Assembly: GCA_028551475.1 (NCBI GenBank)
Contig: CM052360.1
Span: 15,922,501 to 15,986,500 of the forward strand
DNA from: Casuarina equisetifolia
Taxonomy: Eukaryota > Streptophyta > Magnoliopsida > Fagales > Casuarinaceae
Direction: 5' to 3'
DNA length: 64,000 nt
Shown: positions 23,290-35,153 of the stretch, in pieces
How positions within the stretch are numbered: position 1 is the stretch's first letter
Layout: the number at the start of each line of letters is the position of its first letter
Program-made: the position numbers and the translations under genes
The notes under the pieces: generated by a model
The model's database searches: none
Seen by the model: only the letters and a program-made list of their open reading frames with translations
What the model was told of the DNA's origin: nothing

Positions 23290-26200
23290 CCCCCTCAAGC
23301 CGGAGATTTGAAGAGATCAAATACTCTGAACTTGGAGAAAAGATGTCAATGTTGTCTATTACACAATGCTTTTGTCAATAGATCAACTAGTTGTTCTTTT
23401 GTAGAAATGTGGCGTGTTGTGATGACGCCTTGTTGTAATTTCTCTCTCACATAATGACATTCCATTTCGATGTGTTTTGTTCATTCATGAAAAATAGGAT
23501 TAGCCTCAATCTTTTCTGCTGCTTCATTATCACAAAATAGTAATGTTGGATGTCTCATGTGGAAACCAAAATCCTTAAGTAAACCGATGATCCAAACTAT
23601 TTCACATATGGTGACCTACATGGCTCGGTATTTTACTTCAGCTGAGGATAGTGATACAGTAGGTTGTTTCTTGGATCGCCAAGATATCAATGAATTTCCC
23701 AACAAAATACAAAATCCAGTAGTGGATCTTCTCGTCATAGGACATGTACTGTAATATGAGTCACTGTAAGCTCGTAACTCAAATTTCGATAATGAAGGAA
23801 ATAGAAGACCAAGGCCCAGACAACTCTTTAAATATTTTATTACCTTCATGGCTGCTTCCATGTGGGATTGTTTTGGTTCATATCATGAACTGGCTAAGTA
23901 GCTGGACTGAGAAGGTGATGTCGGGTCTTGTGAGTGTTAGGTAAATCAGTCTTCCAACAAGTCGTTTATAGGAAGAAGGGTATTCAAGTGGTGGATCATC
24001 CACTTTCTCTTTACTTCCAACATCATATTCGATGCTTGTGAACTTCTTGTTCTGCTTCATAGGAATAAGGGATGGCTTGGAACCTGCTAATCCCGCTTCA
24101 AAGATCAATTCCAAAGTATATTTTTGTTGATTCAGGAAAATGCCATGTGGAGATCTAGTAATCTCGAGACCCAAAAAGAACTTCGATTGGCCAAGATCTT
24201 TCATGAAAAAAATGGAGTTCAGATATTGCTTGAGATCTTCAATGGTAGCATGATTATTGCCTGTAATCAGAATATCATCAACATATATAAGCAATGTAAT
24301 GAAGGAGATTCCTTGAGTTTTAGTGAATAGAGAGTAGTCGTGGTAGGATTGACGAAAACCATGACAGATCAGGGCACTAGTGAATTTTTCATTCCATTGT
24401 TAAGAGGCTTGCTTCAACCCATAGAGGGATTTTCGTAATCGACATACAAGTTGGCCCCTCGGATTGGGAAATTCCGAAGGCTCCCCCTGAAGATGAATAC
24501 TAGGAGGGAGCTCCATATAGACTTCCTCGGCCAAGTCCTCATGTAAGAAAGCATTTTGGATGTCCATCTGATAGAGAGGCCAGTCATGAACGGAGGTAAT
24601 GGTGAGAATTAGACAAACTGTGACATGCTTTGCTGTAAGGGGAAGGTGTCCTAATAATCAATGCCTTCGTGCTAACTGTAACCTTTGGCCACGAGGCGGG
24701 CCTTATAATGATCCATTGTGCCATTGGCATGATACTTTACCTTATAAACTCATTTACATCCAATAGGACGATGACTAGAAGGCAAGGAAACCACGTCCCA
24801 CGTGTGATTGGCTTTAAGTGCATTAAGCTCATTCTCCATGGCAACCACCCATTGAGGGTTATCAACAACTTCTTGATAGGTAATAGGCTCAGGAATAGTG
24901 GAGATGGAAGCAATGAAATGACGATAGTGAGGGTGACATTGGTCAAGGGAAATGTAATTGGAGATTGGTAAAGAGACGAAGAAGAGGCACTAGGTAAAGT
25001 AGGGCATAAGTAGTCAAAGCTCCATATAGGGGGCTGGGTGGTACGAGTGGAGTGACGAAGGGTGGCATCAAGAGGAACAGGGTTGGCCGAGTGAACAATA
25101 GGGAGAGAAAGGGGATTTGGTAAGGAAGTAGGGTTTGAGGAATGCATTATGTCTAATGAGATGATGGGATCGGGAGAAGGGGAATCTGATGAGGAAGTAG
25201 GGTTTGAGGAAGGCATTATGTCTGATGAGATGAGGGGATCAGGTGAGGGAGGGATATTAACCAGGAACTGGGATGAGGTGTAGGGCTCATCGAACCAAAG
25301 ATCTAGGGCAGGCGGAGAGGCAGGACTGTTCCCATGGGGCAGTGTGGAAGAAAAAGGAAAAATATTTTCTTAAAAAATGACATCACGACTAACAAAGAAT
25401 TTTTATGCAACGGGATCAAAAACATGATAACCTTTTTGAGAAGGGGGTAACCCATAAAGATACAAGGTAAGGCCCGAGGACTAAATTTGTCACGTGGACC
25501 GAGGGTGGTAACGTAATAGTGACATCTAAAAATACGAAGATGATCAAGAATGGGTGGTTTGCCAAAAAGTTTTTCAAAGGGGCTAGTCCCGTGAAGTGGA
25601 GAAGAGGGTAGCCGGTTAATGAGATAAATAGCAGTAAGAAGACATTCACCCCAAAAATGAAAAGGAACGTAGGCTTGGAACATTAAAGCCCGTGCCACAT
25701 CTAGTAATGGCGATGCTTGCATTCAACAACTCTATTTTGTTAGGGAGTGTGAACGCAAGAGGATTCATGAAGAATGCCTTTAGAGGCCAGGAAGGATCGA
25801 CAGGGAAGAGAAAAGAATTTAGAGCCATTGTCAGATCGAATACGTTTAACAATGGATCCAAATTATGTGGCAACCATGGAAAGAAATTATTGAATTGTGT
25901 AAAAAACATCACTTTTGAAATTAAGGAGAAAGGTCCAAGTGGCACAAGAAAAGTCATCGATAATTGTTAAAAAGTAATGTGTGCCAGTGTAGGTTGGTGT
26001 GCGGTGAAAACCCCAAACATCCATGTGGACCAAATCAAAACAAGAAGTAGAGATGGTGTGACTAATAGGAAAAAGGGTGTGAGTTTGTTTTGCTAAAGGG
26101 CAAATAGGGCAAAAAAATGAGTTTGGACAAGAAATAGAATGGCTAAGGGCACAATATGATTTTAATGATGAATGGCCAAGGTGGTGGTGCCAAAGTTCAT

Positions 26201-28033
26201 AACTAGTATTATTAATAAAACTGGAATTACAAACTGGAGTTTGTTTGGGAATACAAAAACGTTGCAAGGAATTTAAATAACTGGAAAAAACAGAATAAAA
26301 ATTTTTCATAATTGAAGGACATAGAAAATAAAGCCCCCGGTCAGCCTTGCCTAGCCCGATCAAAGCCCCAATCGTACGGTCCTGAAAAACACAAAAGTGA
26401 TTGAAAAAAATGGCCACACAATTATTATCACGAGTCAGTTTTTAGATAAATAATAAATTGTGTCTGAAACGGGGAGTATATAAAATATTATGCAGATGAA
26501 GGGAAAGGTAGGGTTGATAGTGACCAATATGGGTAACAGGGCTATGTGATTTATCAGGAAATGTGATAAAAACTGGAGTGATGCATGGAGAATAAGTGTC
26601 TAATAGAGCCAAATCATAAGTAATATGATCACTTGCCCCAGAGTCAATAATCCATAAAGATGAAAAAGATTTAAGAGGTAATGATTTACCAGAAAAATTG
26701 GCATTGTGATCGGAAGGGCCCATTTGATTGAGAAGGCCTAGCAATTTTGCTGTTGATTTGTAGTGAGGGAAAGTCCATTTGAACCTCTATAGACACCACC
26801 ATGACAAAGAGGCTAATGGCCCAAAAGACTTGCACTAGTGGAATTATTATTAGGATAAATGAGTGGGCCATTATAAAAATCATTTAAGGAATAATGAGGT
26901 AATCTATGGACATAAATTGGCGGGAGCCTAAAAGGGAAGTTGGGATGATGTCCAGAACTAGCCTGATGAACCAAGGGCCCATGTGGACCAATTTTCTTGC
27001 GAGGCAGGCCTTTTTGTTTGGGTTTCCAGTTGGGCAGATAGCCCACGAGCAAGAAGTAGGCCTCTTTAACGTCGCCTAGCTTCTTGTAGTGATGACAATA
27101 GGGCCGAGAGCCTAAAGAACCTTGGGCGACTAAATGAGAATCAGGCCTTAAGAGTGGTCTAGTGTGTGGTGTGGGCCCACCCATCCTAGCAAGTGCATCA
27201 AGGCCGCAACTGAGGTCCTGCAGCCAACTTGCAGGGGCGTCGCTCAAACCAGAAGAGACCCGTATCTGGGTCTAAAATGCATGGACGTCGCTGGCGACGA
27301 GACCGATGTCGGTCGGCGAACATTGATGCAGATCTTCCTTTGCCAAAGCAAACAACTGCTCCAATGGTGGAAGATCATCGCGCAAGAGAACATTGATGCA
27401 CAAAGATTAAAATTCCTCCGGCAAACCTTGGAGGAATTTGAGCGCTTGATCCTCTTGTTCACGGGTTTACAGTCGATCATTCACTTTGCACTGACAGAGG
27501 CCACAAGAACAACGTATAGGCAGCTAATAGGAAGAAAGCTTGCCCCAGAGTTCCTTCAATCTGACATAGAAGCCGGTGAGAGAGGCATTGGAGGATCCCG
27601 ACATAAGTTGAAGTTCAAAGATTGCTTGTTAGAGGTTGAATCGTTGAGTTCTAGTGACTTTGTCAAAGCTTTCTTTAAGAAGGTTCCAGATATTGATGAC
27701 AGTGGGGAGACGAGAGATGATCTTGGCAAGCTTCAAGTCAACAAAATGAACAAGCCATGTTTTGACAACTGCCTGACACTAGGTCCAGCGTTGAGCGAGT
27801 TCGCCATCACCGTCAAGCCGGGGAAGGGTTCCATCGAGAAAACCCAATTTGTTACGGGTGACAAACACAGTGTAAACTTGTTCACCCCAGACCGGCCAAT
27901 CGGCTTCGCCATAAAGCTTGGTGGAAACGATGCTCACTAGTTGCAGATCAACAGCCGTCAGGGCATAGGGATTGCGCGATAAGGATGGAGTGGTGGTTGG
28001 CACAACGGTTGAGGAAGTTTGAGCGGCAGCCAT
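23290..28033 (-). pseudogene. Broken Copia gag-pol
   Basis: Minus-strand pieces in order: gag from the ATG at 28033 (frame broken after about 84 codons); a zinc-knuckle region at 26813-27247 in which the CCHC ligands are degraded (YCHHYKKLGDVKEAYF); protease with DSGASDHIT at 26442-26744; integrase zinc finger and core at 25303-26417 (CPICPLAKQ, then DLVHMDVWG and IIDDFS); reverse transcriptase with YVDDILITG at 23878-24294; and RNase H at 23616-23861. Many stops and frameshifts separate them, so no functional polyprotein is made. Long plus-strand ORFs here are antisense shadows. Confidence 0.93.
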
Positions 28034-28374
28034 GATTGACTGCGATTAGGGTTTGAGGGATATTTTAGGAATTTAGGAAAAGGTGGCAACTAGGGTTCGA
28101 AGAAGACAGGGGTAGTCGAGGTAATTTTAGGAGAAGTGAGGGATATTTTGGGAATGTGAGAAAAAGTGGCAGCTAGGGTTTGGTGAAGAAAGGGGGGTAG
28201 TCGGGGTAATTTGGGAGAAAAATGAGGGTAAAAAAAAATGGGGTATGAAAATTATGCGAGAGAAAAAAAATTTGTAATGTCATAATTCGTAGCACGACTG
28301 AGCTCGCAATTTGACAGGTAAGAGAATGATGCAGAAGCGGTTTTAGGTCACAAGGAAAGGTGGCTATGATACCA

Positions 28375-28602
28375 TGTAATAAAATGAAATACTTGGAGAG
28401 AGAGAGAATGCGAGTGTGCGAATTGCTTCTATATTTGATTACTTCAAACTGTACAATGTGGATCTCTACTTATACACCGAGGGCTAATCTATCTATGGTA
28501 GACATAATAATTACAAGGTATAGTCCTGGAATATACTGGATTCTCTTCCTAACGTTATTATTACATAATCAACTAATATGGCAATATATCATATTCTTAA
28601 CA
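28375..28602 (-). repeat. 5' LTR of the 23-28.6 kb Copia element
   Basis: 228 bp, starting TG and ending CA on the minus strand. It is followed inward by the tRNA-Met primer-binding site. Confidence 0.97.
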
Positions 28603-28607
28603 TAGAA

Positions 28608-30780
28608 GTATATTAAGTCCTTAGAACAAACTCGTCTTTAGTTAGCCTATGAATAAGATAAGATTAAAATTACTTTTGTTTTCTTAATAAATTCGATCAT
28701 GTAGGATAATTTATTATCCAACAAATCAGAACATGTTAAAAATCCAAACCAATTCATGCCACTAAAATTATCAAGTCCTTTGGTAACTTATGTAAGATAA
28801 AGTAGGGTACTTCCTCCCCCTAAATAGATAGAAAACTAACTAAATAAAAGATAGAAAAGCAGGCTATGATAGTTCAACTTAATGTCCTTTTTGAATTTAG
28901 ATGTGCCTTGCAATTATATTTCAAGAGCACATGGTGGAACCAAAATATCTCCAAGCTTTTGCTACATACACATACAAACAATCACAAATGCACAAACCAA
29001 GACATAATCAAATAACAGTGTGTCCCACATTACACTTGAAAAAATTGCTAGTGCACATTTAGTACCATGATACAATTTAGCCTACACTTAATCCATCCAA
29101 AATACTCTTCCTACATATTACGAATCTAAGTTGATAGAAAAATTGTTGTTTTAAACCACTGTCCTCCTCTGTAGCCTTAGACCTATTAGAAGCTGTGATT
29201 TGCTGATGGTGAAATACCAGCAAAGCATGCGACTTTAGGCTTAGCTCCACAACAACTGACTAATCTTGAGAATGTTGAAGTTGGTTTGAATAAAATAACT
29301 AAGCTAACAACTAAACTAAAGCTTGACCCCTTGCCTATTGTTCCATTACTACAATTAGCAATGTAACAAAGTGAGAGAAAATAAAGCTGATGAACTTCAT
29401 GCCCGCATAGATGATAGCTCAAAACAAAGTAGAGCCAACAAACAAATAAAGCCTTACATTTCTCAGTAATGTACATAAAGCAAACTGATAGGAAACTCCT
29501 TGACCCTATATCATTATTTCCCATGATGTGATGCTTCACAGAGTATATTGTATTTACTTAATTTGTCAAGGAATGAAAACAATTAAATAAAAAGATAGAG
29601 TTAGTGCAAAACCATGAATCTCCAAAAGCAATGTACAGTAATTATCGAGACATATGAACCCAAATATGAGGAATTTAAATGGAGTTGGATTATAAAAGGC
29701 CTCGAGAAGCACCCTATCAAAAGAACAAAGAATGAGAGACCAGAGGCCAAATTATAGAAGTGCTTGTAAATTGGGCTAAAGCTTAGTTTAGATACAAACA
29801 AATGCACATGAACAAAGCATTGATTACATACTCCAAGCCCATTCAAAATAATAATACTTGTCCCCTAAATATTTTGTCCAAATTTCAAGAAAAAGTATTG
29901 ATTACATACATATTTGTAGGGAAATATCCTTCAAAATTTAGAGAACCACTGCATGGTGGCTGTTGAGCTCTTTCTTTATACATATTATAGCACATGCATT
30001 GTGCTCCAAGTCAATTACAGTTTCCTAGAAATATATTTAGTAGTTTCTCATATATATCTCCATAGAAATCATATATTATACTTTTCCATTTCATCTACAT
30101 CTACATTTGTCTACATCTATATTTTGAATGTATAATCAATAATCTAACATTTAATTACAATCATAATTTTAGAAAATCAAATTACATTTATCAAAGAATG
30201 TGCATTATAATCAAGGACCAAGATGAACTTCTCATACATACAAAACCTTAGAAACTACAAATATTTGGAAATTATAAACAAGCTTGTCATATTTATAGAA
30301 AACGAGGGACAAAGTCCCTTTATGGGGCAACCCCTGGTAATGCACTAGTACTAATTCTCTTTTTCACGTAATAGGAAAGAAAATCAAGAAGTCAATGTAA
30401 CAAATGTACTTTTAATTATGTTGAACATATAGGTATTTGCACCTTGAATTCTACCTTTCACAAATAAGATAAGATTGTCCGCTTGAACATTTATTTGCGG
30501 AAAGTGCAGCCATTCGATAACCACTTAGATTCCTATTATATGGGAACCAGCTACCACCATAATATTTATGCTGGATATGGCATTTTAGATTTGGTATCAC
30601 ACACAAGTGCAATTCTGCAATCAAATAAGTTAACAAAGACGGGCATACTCATTTCATGTATAGTAGGTAGGTTCATTGAAGTGCACTTATCCGCTTGCCC
30701 ATACTCATACCTCACAAGCATTCTTCAGGCATATTTAAAATAAGAGAAAGTTGAATAGATGATGGGTTCATGTTGAGTAC
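28608..30780 (-). other. Intron of the SKIP16-like gene, 5' part
   Basis: AT-rich and without recognised exons, RNA genes or repeats. ORFs up to 117 codons here have low-complexity translations. Confidence 0.55.
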
Positions 30781-30887
30781 CTGCCAGGCACAAATGTGAA
30801 GGATCCCTCTATAGAGCTTGAAGATGTTGGTAAAGGTGAGCAACTCTCGTAAACAAATTCTTCCCTACCTGGACGTAAAATTGGATA

Positions 30888-31757
30888 CTGCAAAAATCCA
30901 AAACCATTGTAATTTAGAATTCTTGTCACAAAAGTTGCTATTTTGTGCATGGTTTGTTTTATAAATCATATAAACCAGCAACAGATTGGCACAATTTTAA
31001 AAATAGTAAAAATGTTCAAATCAATGTCTTTCGACAGGAAAGCAAGGTACTTTCCACATCATTATGGTTATTCATTTTCTGGTTTATTTTATAGAATATC
31101 AGGCCTCCCTAAGCTAGGCTGATGCTTAGCAAGCTTAGTCTCCCATCCCGATTTCTACTCCATTGTATCCAGATTTCAGCCTGAAATGCCAAATGAACGA
31201 GGCCAAACCTAAGAGTGATGGATCATCCAACATACATGTTTTCAGGCTGCACACCAGCGAAACTTTCACCGAATCTTTTGGTTTCAGACTAGAAAATGAG
31301 ATACACTTTTGGTCGGGCAAGTTAAGAAACAGGAGTTAAGCTTTCTGATATCCTTCATTTAATCTAATCTTCCGCCATCAAGCAGTTCATCTTAGGTTTC
31401 TTGGAAATCATCTACAGTAGCATCTTCAAAAGAGACAAATTAGATATCAGCCTCTTATCTTTGCAAATCAGTAAACCATAAAGTCTGAGCCCAAGAAAAG
31501 GTGAGCTTGGGCATTTTGGCAACCACTTTTGCACCATCTCCAAGAAAGGCAGATTAGATATCAGTTTCATATCTATGCTAACCAGTAACTCACTTCAATG
31601 ATTCTCACTTGCTTTGCCTTCTTCCAAGAGCAGTTATCCATCCACTTATTCTTCACCTTTCTACTTATGATCATCATGGATTGAATGACAAACAAACTGC
31701 ATCGGTTTTTGTATCAATGTGAGTTATTCACAAATTTATCTTTGACTAAGATAAATT
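30888..31757 (-). other. Intron of the SKIP16-like gene, left of the nested elements
   Basis: No gene or repeat is recognised. It ends at the target site of the outer Copia element. Confidence 0.55.
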
Positions 31758-32111
31758 TGAAGAAAAACAAGAAACAAAGGGAAAGACAGAATGAGGGAGT
31801 GTACACGGATAGAGAAAAAGTGTTTAGCAAAATCTGTTTTGTATTTTCTTACCTCCTTAAAGTAAATTTCGATACATGGCCTTATATAGCCTTGAACCCA
31901 TGATTACACCTAGAAGAGTTACATAGTTACACGCAAGCTTTAAACCACTAAAGGTGTTGCTTGCTGCAACTCAATTGACTGCAGGTCATAGCACCATGCT
32001 GCATGTTATACGTGTGGACAAGGTCAGCACGTCCCATCTCAAAAGCACGCCTATTATGCGTATGCTATTGGGTGCTGTCAGAACATAGGTTCAGGGACAC
32101 ATTCTTTGACA
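31758..32111 (-). repeat. 3' LTR of the outer Copia element
   Basis: 354 bp, matching 42442-42803 with about 94% identity and lacking an 8-bp segment (TCACGTCT-like) that the other copy has. Confidence 0.95.
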
Positions 32112-34782
32112 CTCCCCCACAACCTTGGCATGGTCAGGCCAAGGTTGGATTGTAGGAATAGGAATTATGTCTTGTGAAATGGTTTTGTGAAAAGATCAGC
32201 AATGTTGTGAGAGGAAGGGACGTGAGCAGTGATCAAGGGCCCTTGAGCAACTTTTTCACGTACGAAGTGGTAGTCCACTTCAATGTGCTTGGTTCATCCA
32301 TGATGTATTGGCTTAGTAGTTAAATGTAGTGCACTAATGCTGTCACAAAATAGTTTTGTGGGAAAAAATTTAAGGAATCCCAAGACTGCACAAAACATGT
32401 AGAATTGACATGGCTTCAGCAATTACGGAAGCGAGAGCCCAGTATTCTACCTCAACGGAAGAACGGGACACTGTAGGTTGGCGCTTGGAGCACCAAGACA
32501 CACAATTACTACCTAGAAAGAAACAATACCTTGTGGTGGAGCGGCGACTATCTTAGAAGCCTGCTCAATTTAAGTCACTGAAACCATGCAAGTTCAAGGT
32601 ACTACAATGATGAATGCGCAATCCAAGGTCAAGGGTCCCTTTCACATAATGGAGCACTCGCTTTAGTTAGAGAAAATCAGACAAAGAAGGAGTGGCCATT
32701 TTTTGACAAGCCTATTCACTGTAAGAGTCAAATCTGGATGAGTTAAGGTGGCATATTGCAATGCACCCAAGAGACTTCTAAAAAGTATTGGCTAGCCAAA
32801 AAGGGTGTCACCATTTTTGATTGGTGGCACTTTTACTGACATTGAAGTAGTAAGGGGTTCGCAATCAAGCATCTTCCCACGGTGGAGAATATCTTGAAGA
32901 TATTGCTGTTGGGACAAATATAGGCCTGTGCTATCATGGGACACTTGAATACCCAAAAAGAAGTGAAGACGCCTTATATCTTTGACAGGAAATTCCTTCT
33001 TAAGGTCCTGGACAAAGTCAGCTAGATGAATGTGGCAATTCCTTGTCAAGATAAGGTCATCAACATATATTAAAAGCCACATACTCTGAGTGCCATTAGA
33101 GTAGGTGAAGAGAGAGGGGTCGTGTGGGGAGCTCATGAGCCCGTAGTCCATTACAAACCATGAAAGGCGATCAAACCAGGCTCTAGGAGCCTATTTTAGA
33201 CCATATAAAGCACGTTGAAGAGAGCAGACATGGTTAGGAAAGAGCGAATCTTTAAACCTTGGGGGTTGCTCCATGAAAACAGGTTCAGTAAGGTATCCAT
33301 GCAAGAATGCATTGGATATATCATACTGATGCAACGACCATCCTTTGACTATAGCAATGGTGAGAACCAAACGAACGGTGGTAGCTTTAACAACTGGGCT
33401 AAAAGTTTCAAGGAAATCAACACCTGGAGCTTGATGATACCCTTTAGCTACCAAACAAGCCTTAAGCTTATCAACAGATCCATCTGCAGCAATCTTGGGT
33501 TTAAAAACCCATTTACTACCCACAATGTTCATTCCAGCTCTACGGGGAGCTAACTCCCAAGTAGAGTTTCGGTGAAGAGCTGACATTTCTGCTTTCATAG
33601 CAGAATGCCACCCATCATGTTCCAAAGCATGAGTGATGGAGTGAGGAATTTGTGGGGTAGAGAGGCTAGTATGGTAGGCATAGCGTGGGTTTGGTTTCAC
33701 AATGCCAGATCGGCTTTTAGTGGTCATGGGATGAGAGGATGATTGTGTGGTTGTGGATGAGTATAAAGTGGTAGAAGATGGTAGTGGGTCAGTAAGGATA
33801 TTTGTATGGGATAAAGGAGAGAGAGAAGAAGAACAAGATGAAGGAAGTTGGTGTTCTGTGGGTTTTAGAGAATGGTTGTTGGTGGTCCCCATGGGGTGAG
33901 GTATAGTTGTGGGATAAGAGAGAGAAGGTGAAGGTACAAAGATGGGAGATGAAGGGAGTTGTTGAATAATGAGGGGTTGAGGTGTTACGTGGGGTTGTCT
34001 CAAACCACTCACATCATGGGCCCTAGTTACAAGGCAGGGAGAGGTGACATGTGGAGTGTTAGGTGGTTGGCATGTGAGCTCTTCAACATTTTGTGGAGGA
34101 GATGGGATAACTTCACACAGGTTTAGACCTGGGTGAAGTGTTGAAGTAGTAATGGTCTGCTAGTGGGTTTCCTCATGATGTGTAGACTGTGTAGGCTCTT
34201 GGATGAAAGGAAGAGCAGCATCACACGTCTCACATCGCATGTGAGGTGTCAAGGAGTTAGAAGACTGGAGTTCAGCAAATGGAAATATCACCTTATTGAA
34301 GACCACGTGACGGGATATAAAGACTTTTCCTGAGGCACGATGTAAACATCGGTACACCTTGTGGCGGGTACTATATCTGGTAAACACACATTCTAGAGAG
34401 TATGCAGAGAGCTTATCACGAGTGGTTGCCCGTAGACATTGAAAGCATTGACTTCCAAAGGGTTTGAGGAAGGTGTAGTCGGGCACTCGGTGATATAGCT
34501 TTTCAAATGGAGAGTTTTGATCAAGCATTGCTGAGGGGAGTCAATTAATTAAAAACATGGCAGTTTGAAAAGCCTCCACCCAAAACCTTCGAGGCATCTT
34601 TGCTTGGAGAAGCATTGACCTTCCAAGCTCAATAAGGTGATGATGCTTGCGTTCTACAAGCCTGTTTTGCTTAGGTGTATAAGGGTAAGATAGGTGATGA
34701 AGAATACCATTCTCTTTAAAATGATTTGCAAGTTCATGGTTAACATACTCTCCCCCATTATCTGACTGTAAGATTTTGATAG

Positions 34783-35146
34783 TGTCAAAATACTTGAAAG
34801 GAGGGATAAAGCTGCTCATTTCATTGATGAAGCAAACAAACCCTATTTTCCAATCTATTACAAAGACGGGTTAATAGATCCCGTGATGATTCTAAACTGC
34901 ATATTCAACCTCCTTTTAAAGAGAAAAATTTACAAGGGATAAGCTCCAGGTCTTGTCTCCCCACGTCGCACGTCCTCCTGCTAGCTGAGATGACTCACAG
35001 TAGCTACTGAAGTAGCTGCTGCGCATGCTGTAGGTGCTGCCAACGATGGAACCTCTTACAGCAGCTACTTCAGTAGCTGTTGTGTAATTATGTTGACGGG
35101 GCATCCATCAGTGACGTGGCTGCCCATCTAACCACATATCTGAACA
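34783..35146 (-). repeat. 3' LTR of the nested Copia element, with palindromes
   Basis: 364 bp, about 97.5% identical to 40220-40583. It contains AGCTACTGAAGTAGCT and, about 60 bases on, its reverse complement AGCTACTTCAGTAGCT. These can pair with each other or fold singly. Confidence 0.97.
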
Positions 35147-35153
35147 TCCCCCT

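Larger units (their letters stand above)
23060..28602 (-). mobile_element. Copia LTR retrotransposon, complete but decayed
   Basis: The 5543-bp element has 228-bp LTRs starting TG and ending CA on the minus strand and a perfect 5-bp target duplication TAGAA (23055-23059 and 28603-28607). The primer-binding site TGGTATCATAGCC (initiator tRNA-Met type) lies next to the right-hand LTR, and the polypurine tract GAGGGGGAG next to the left-hand one. Both fit minus-strand orientation. The LTRs differ at about 8 of 228 positions. The domain order protease-integrase-reverse transcriptase-RNase H places it in Copia. It sits in the last intron of the SKIP16-like gene. Confidence 0.97.

Noticed and set aside
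27164-27940. 258-codon plus-strand open frame
   Set aside because: It is antisense to the Copia gag region, whose minus-strand translation reads like gag. The plus-strand protein has no family resemblance.
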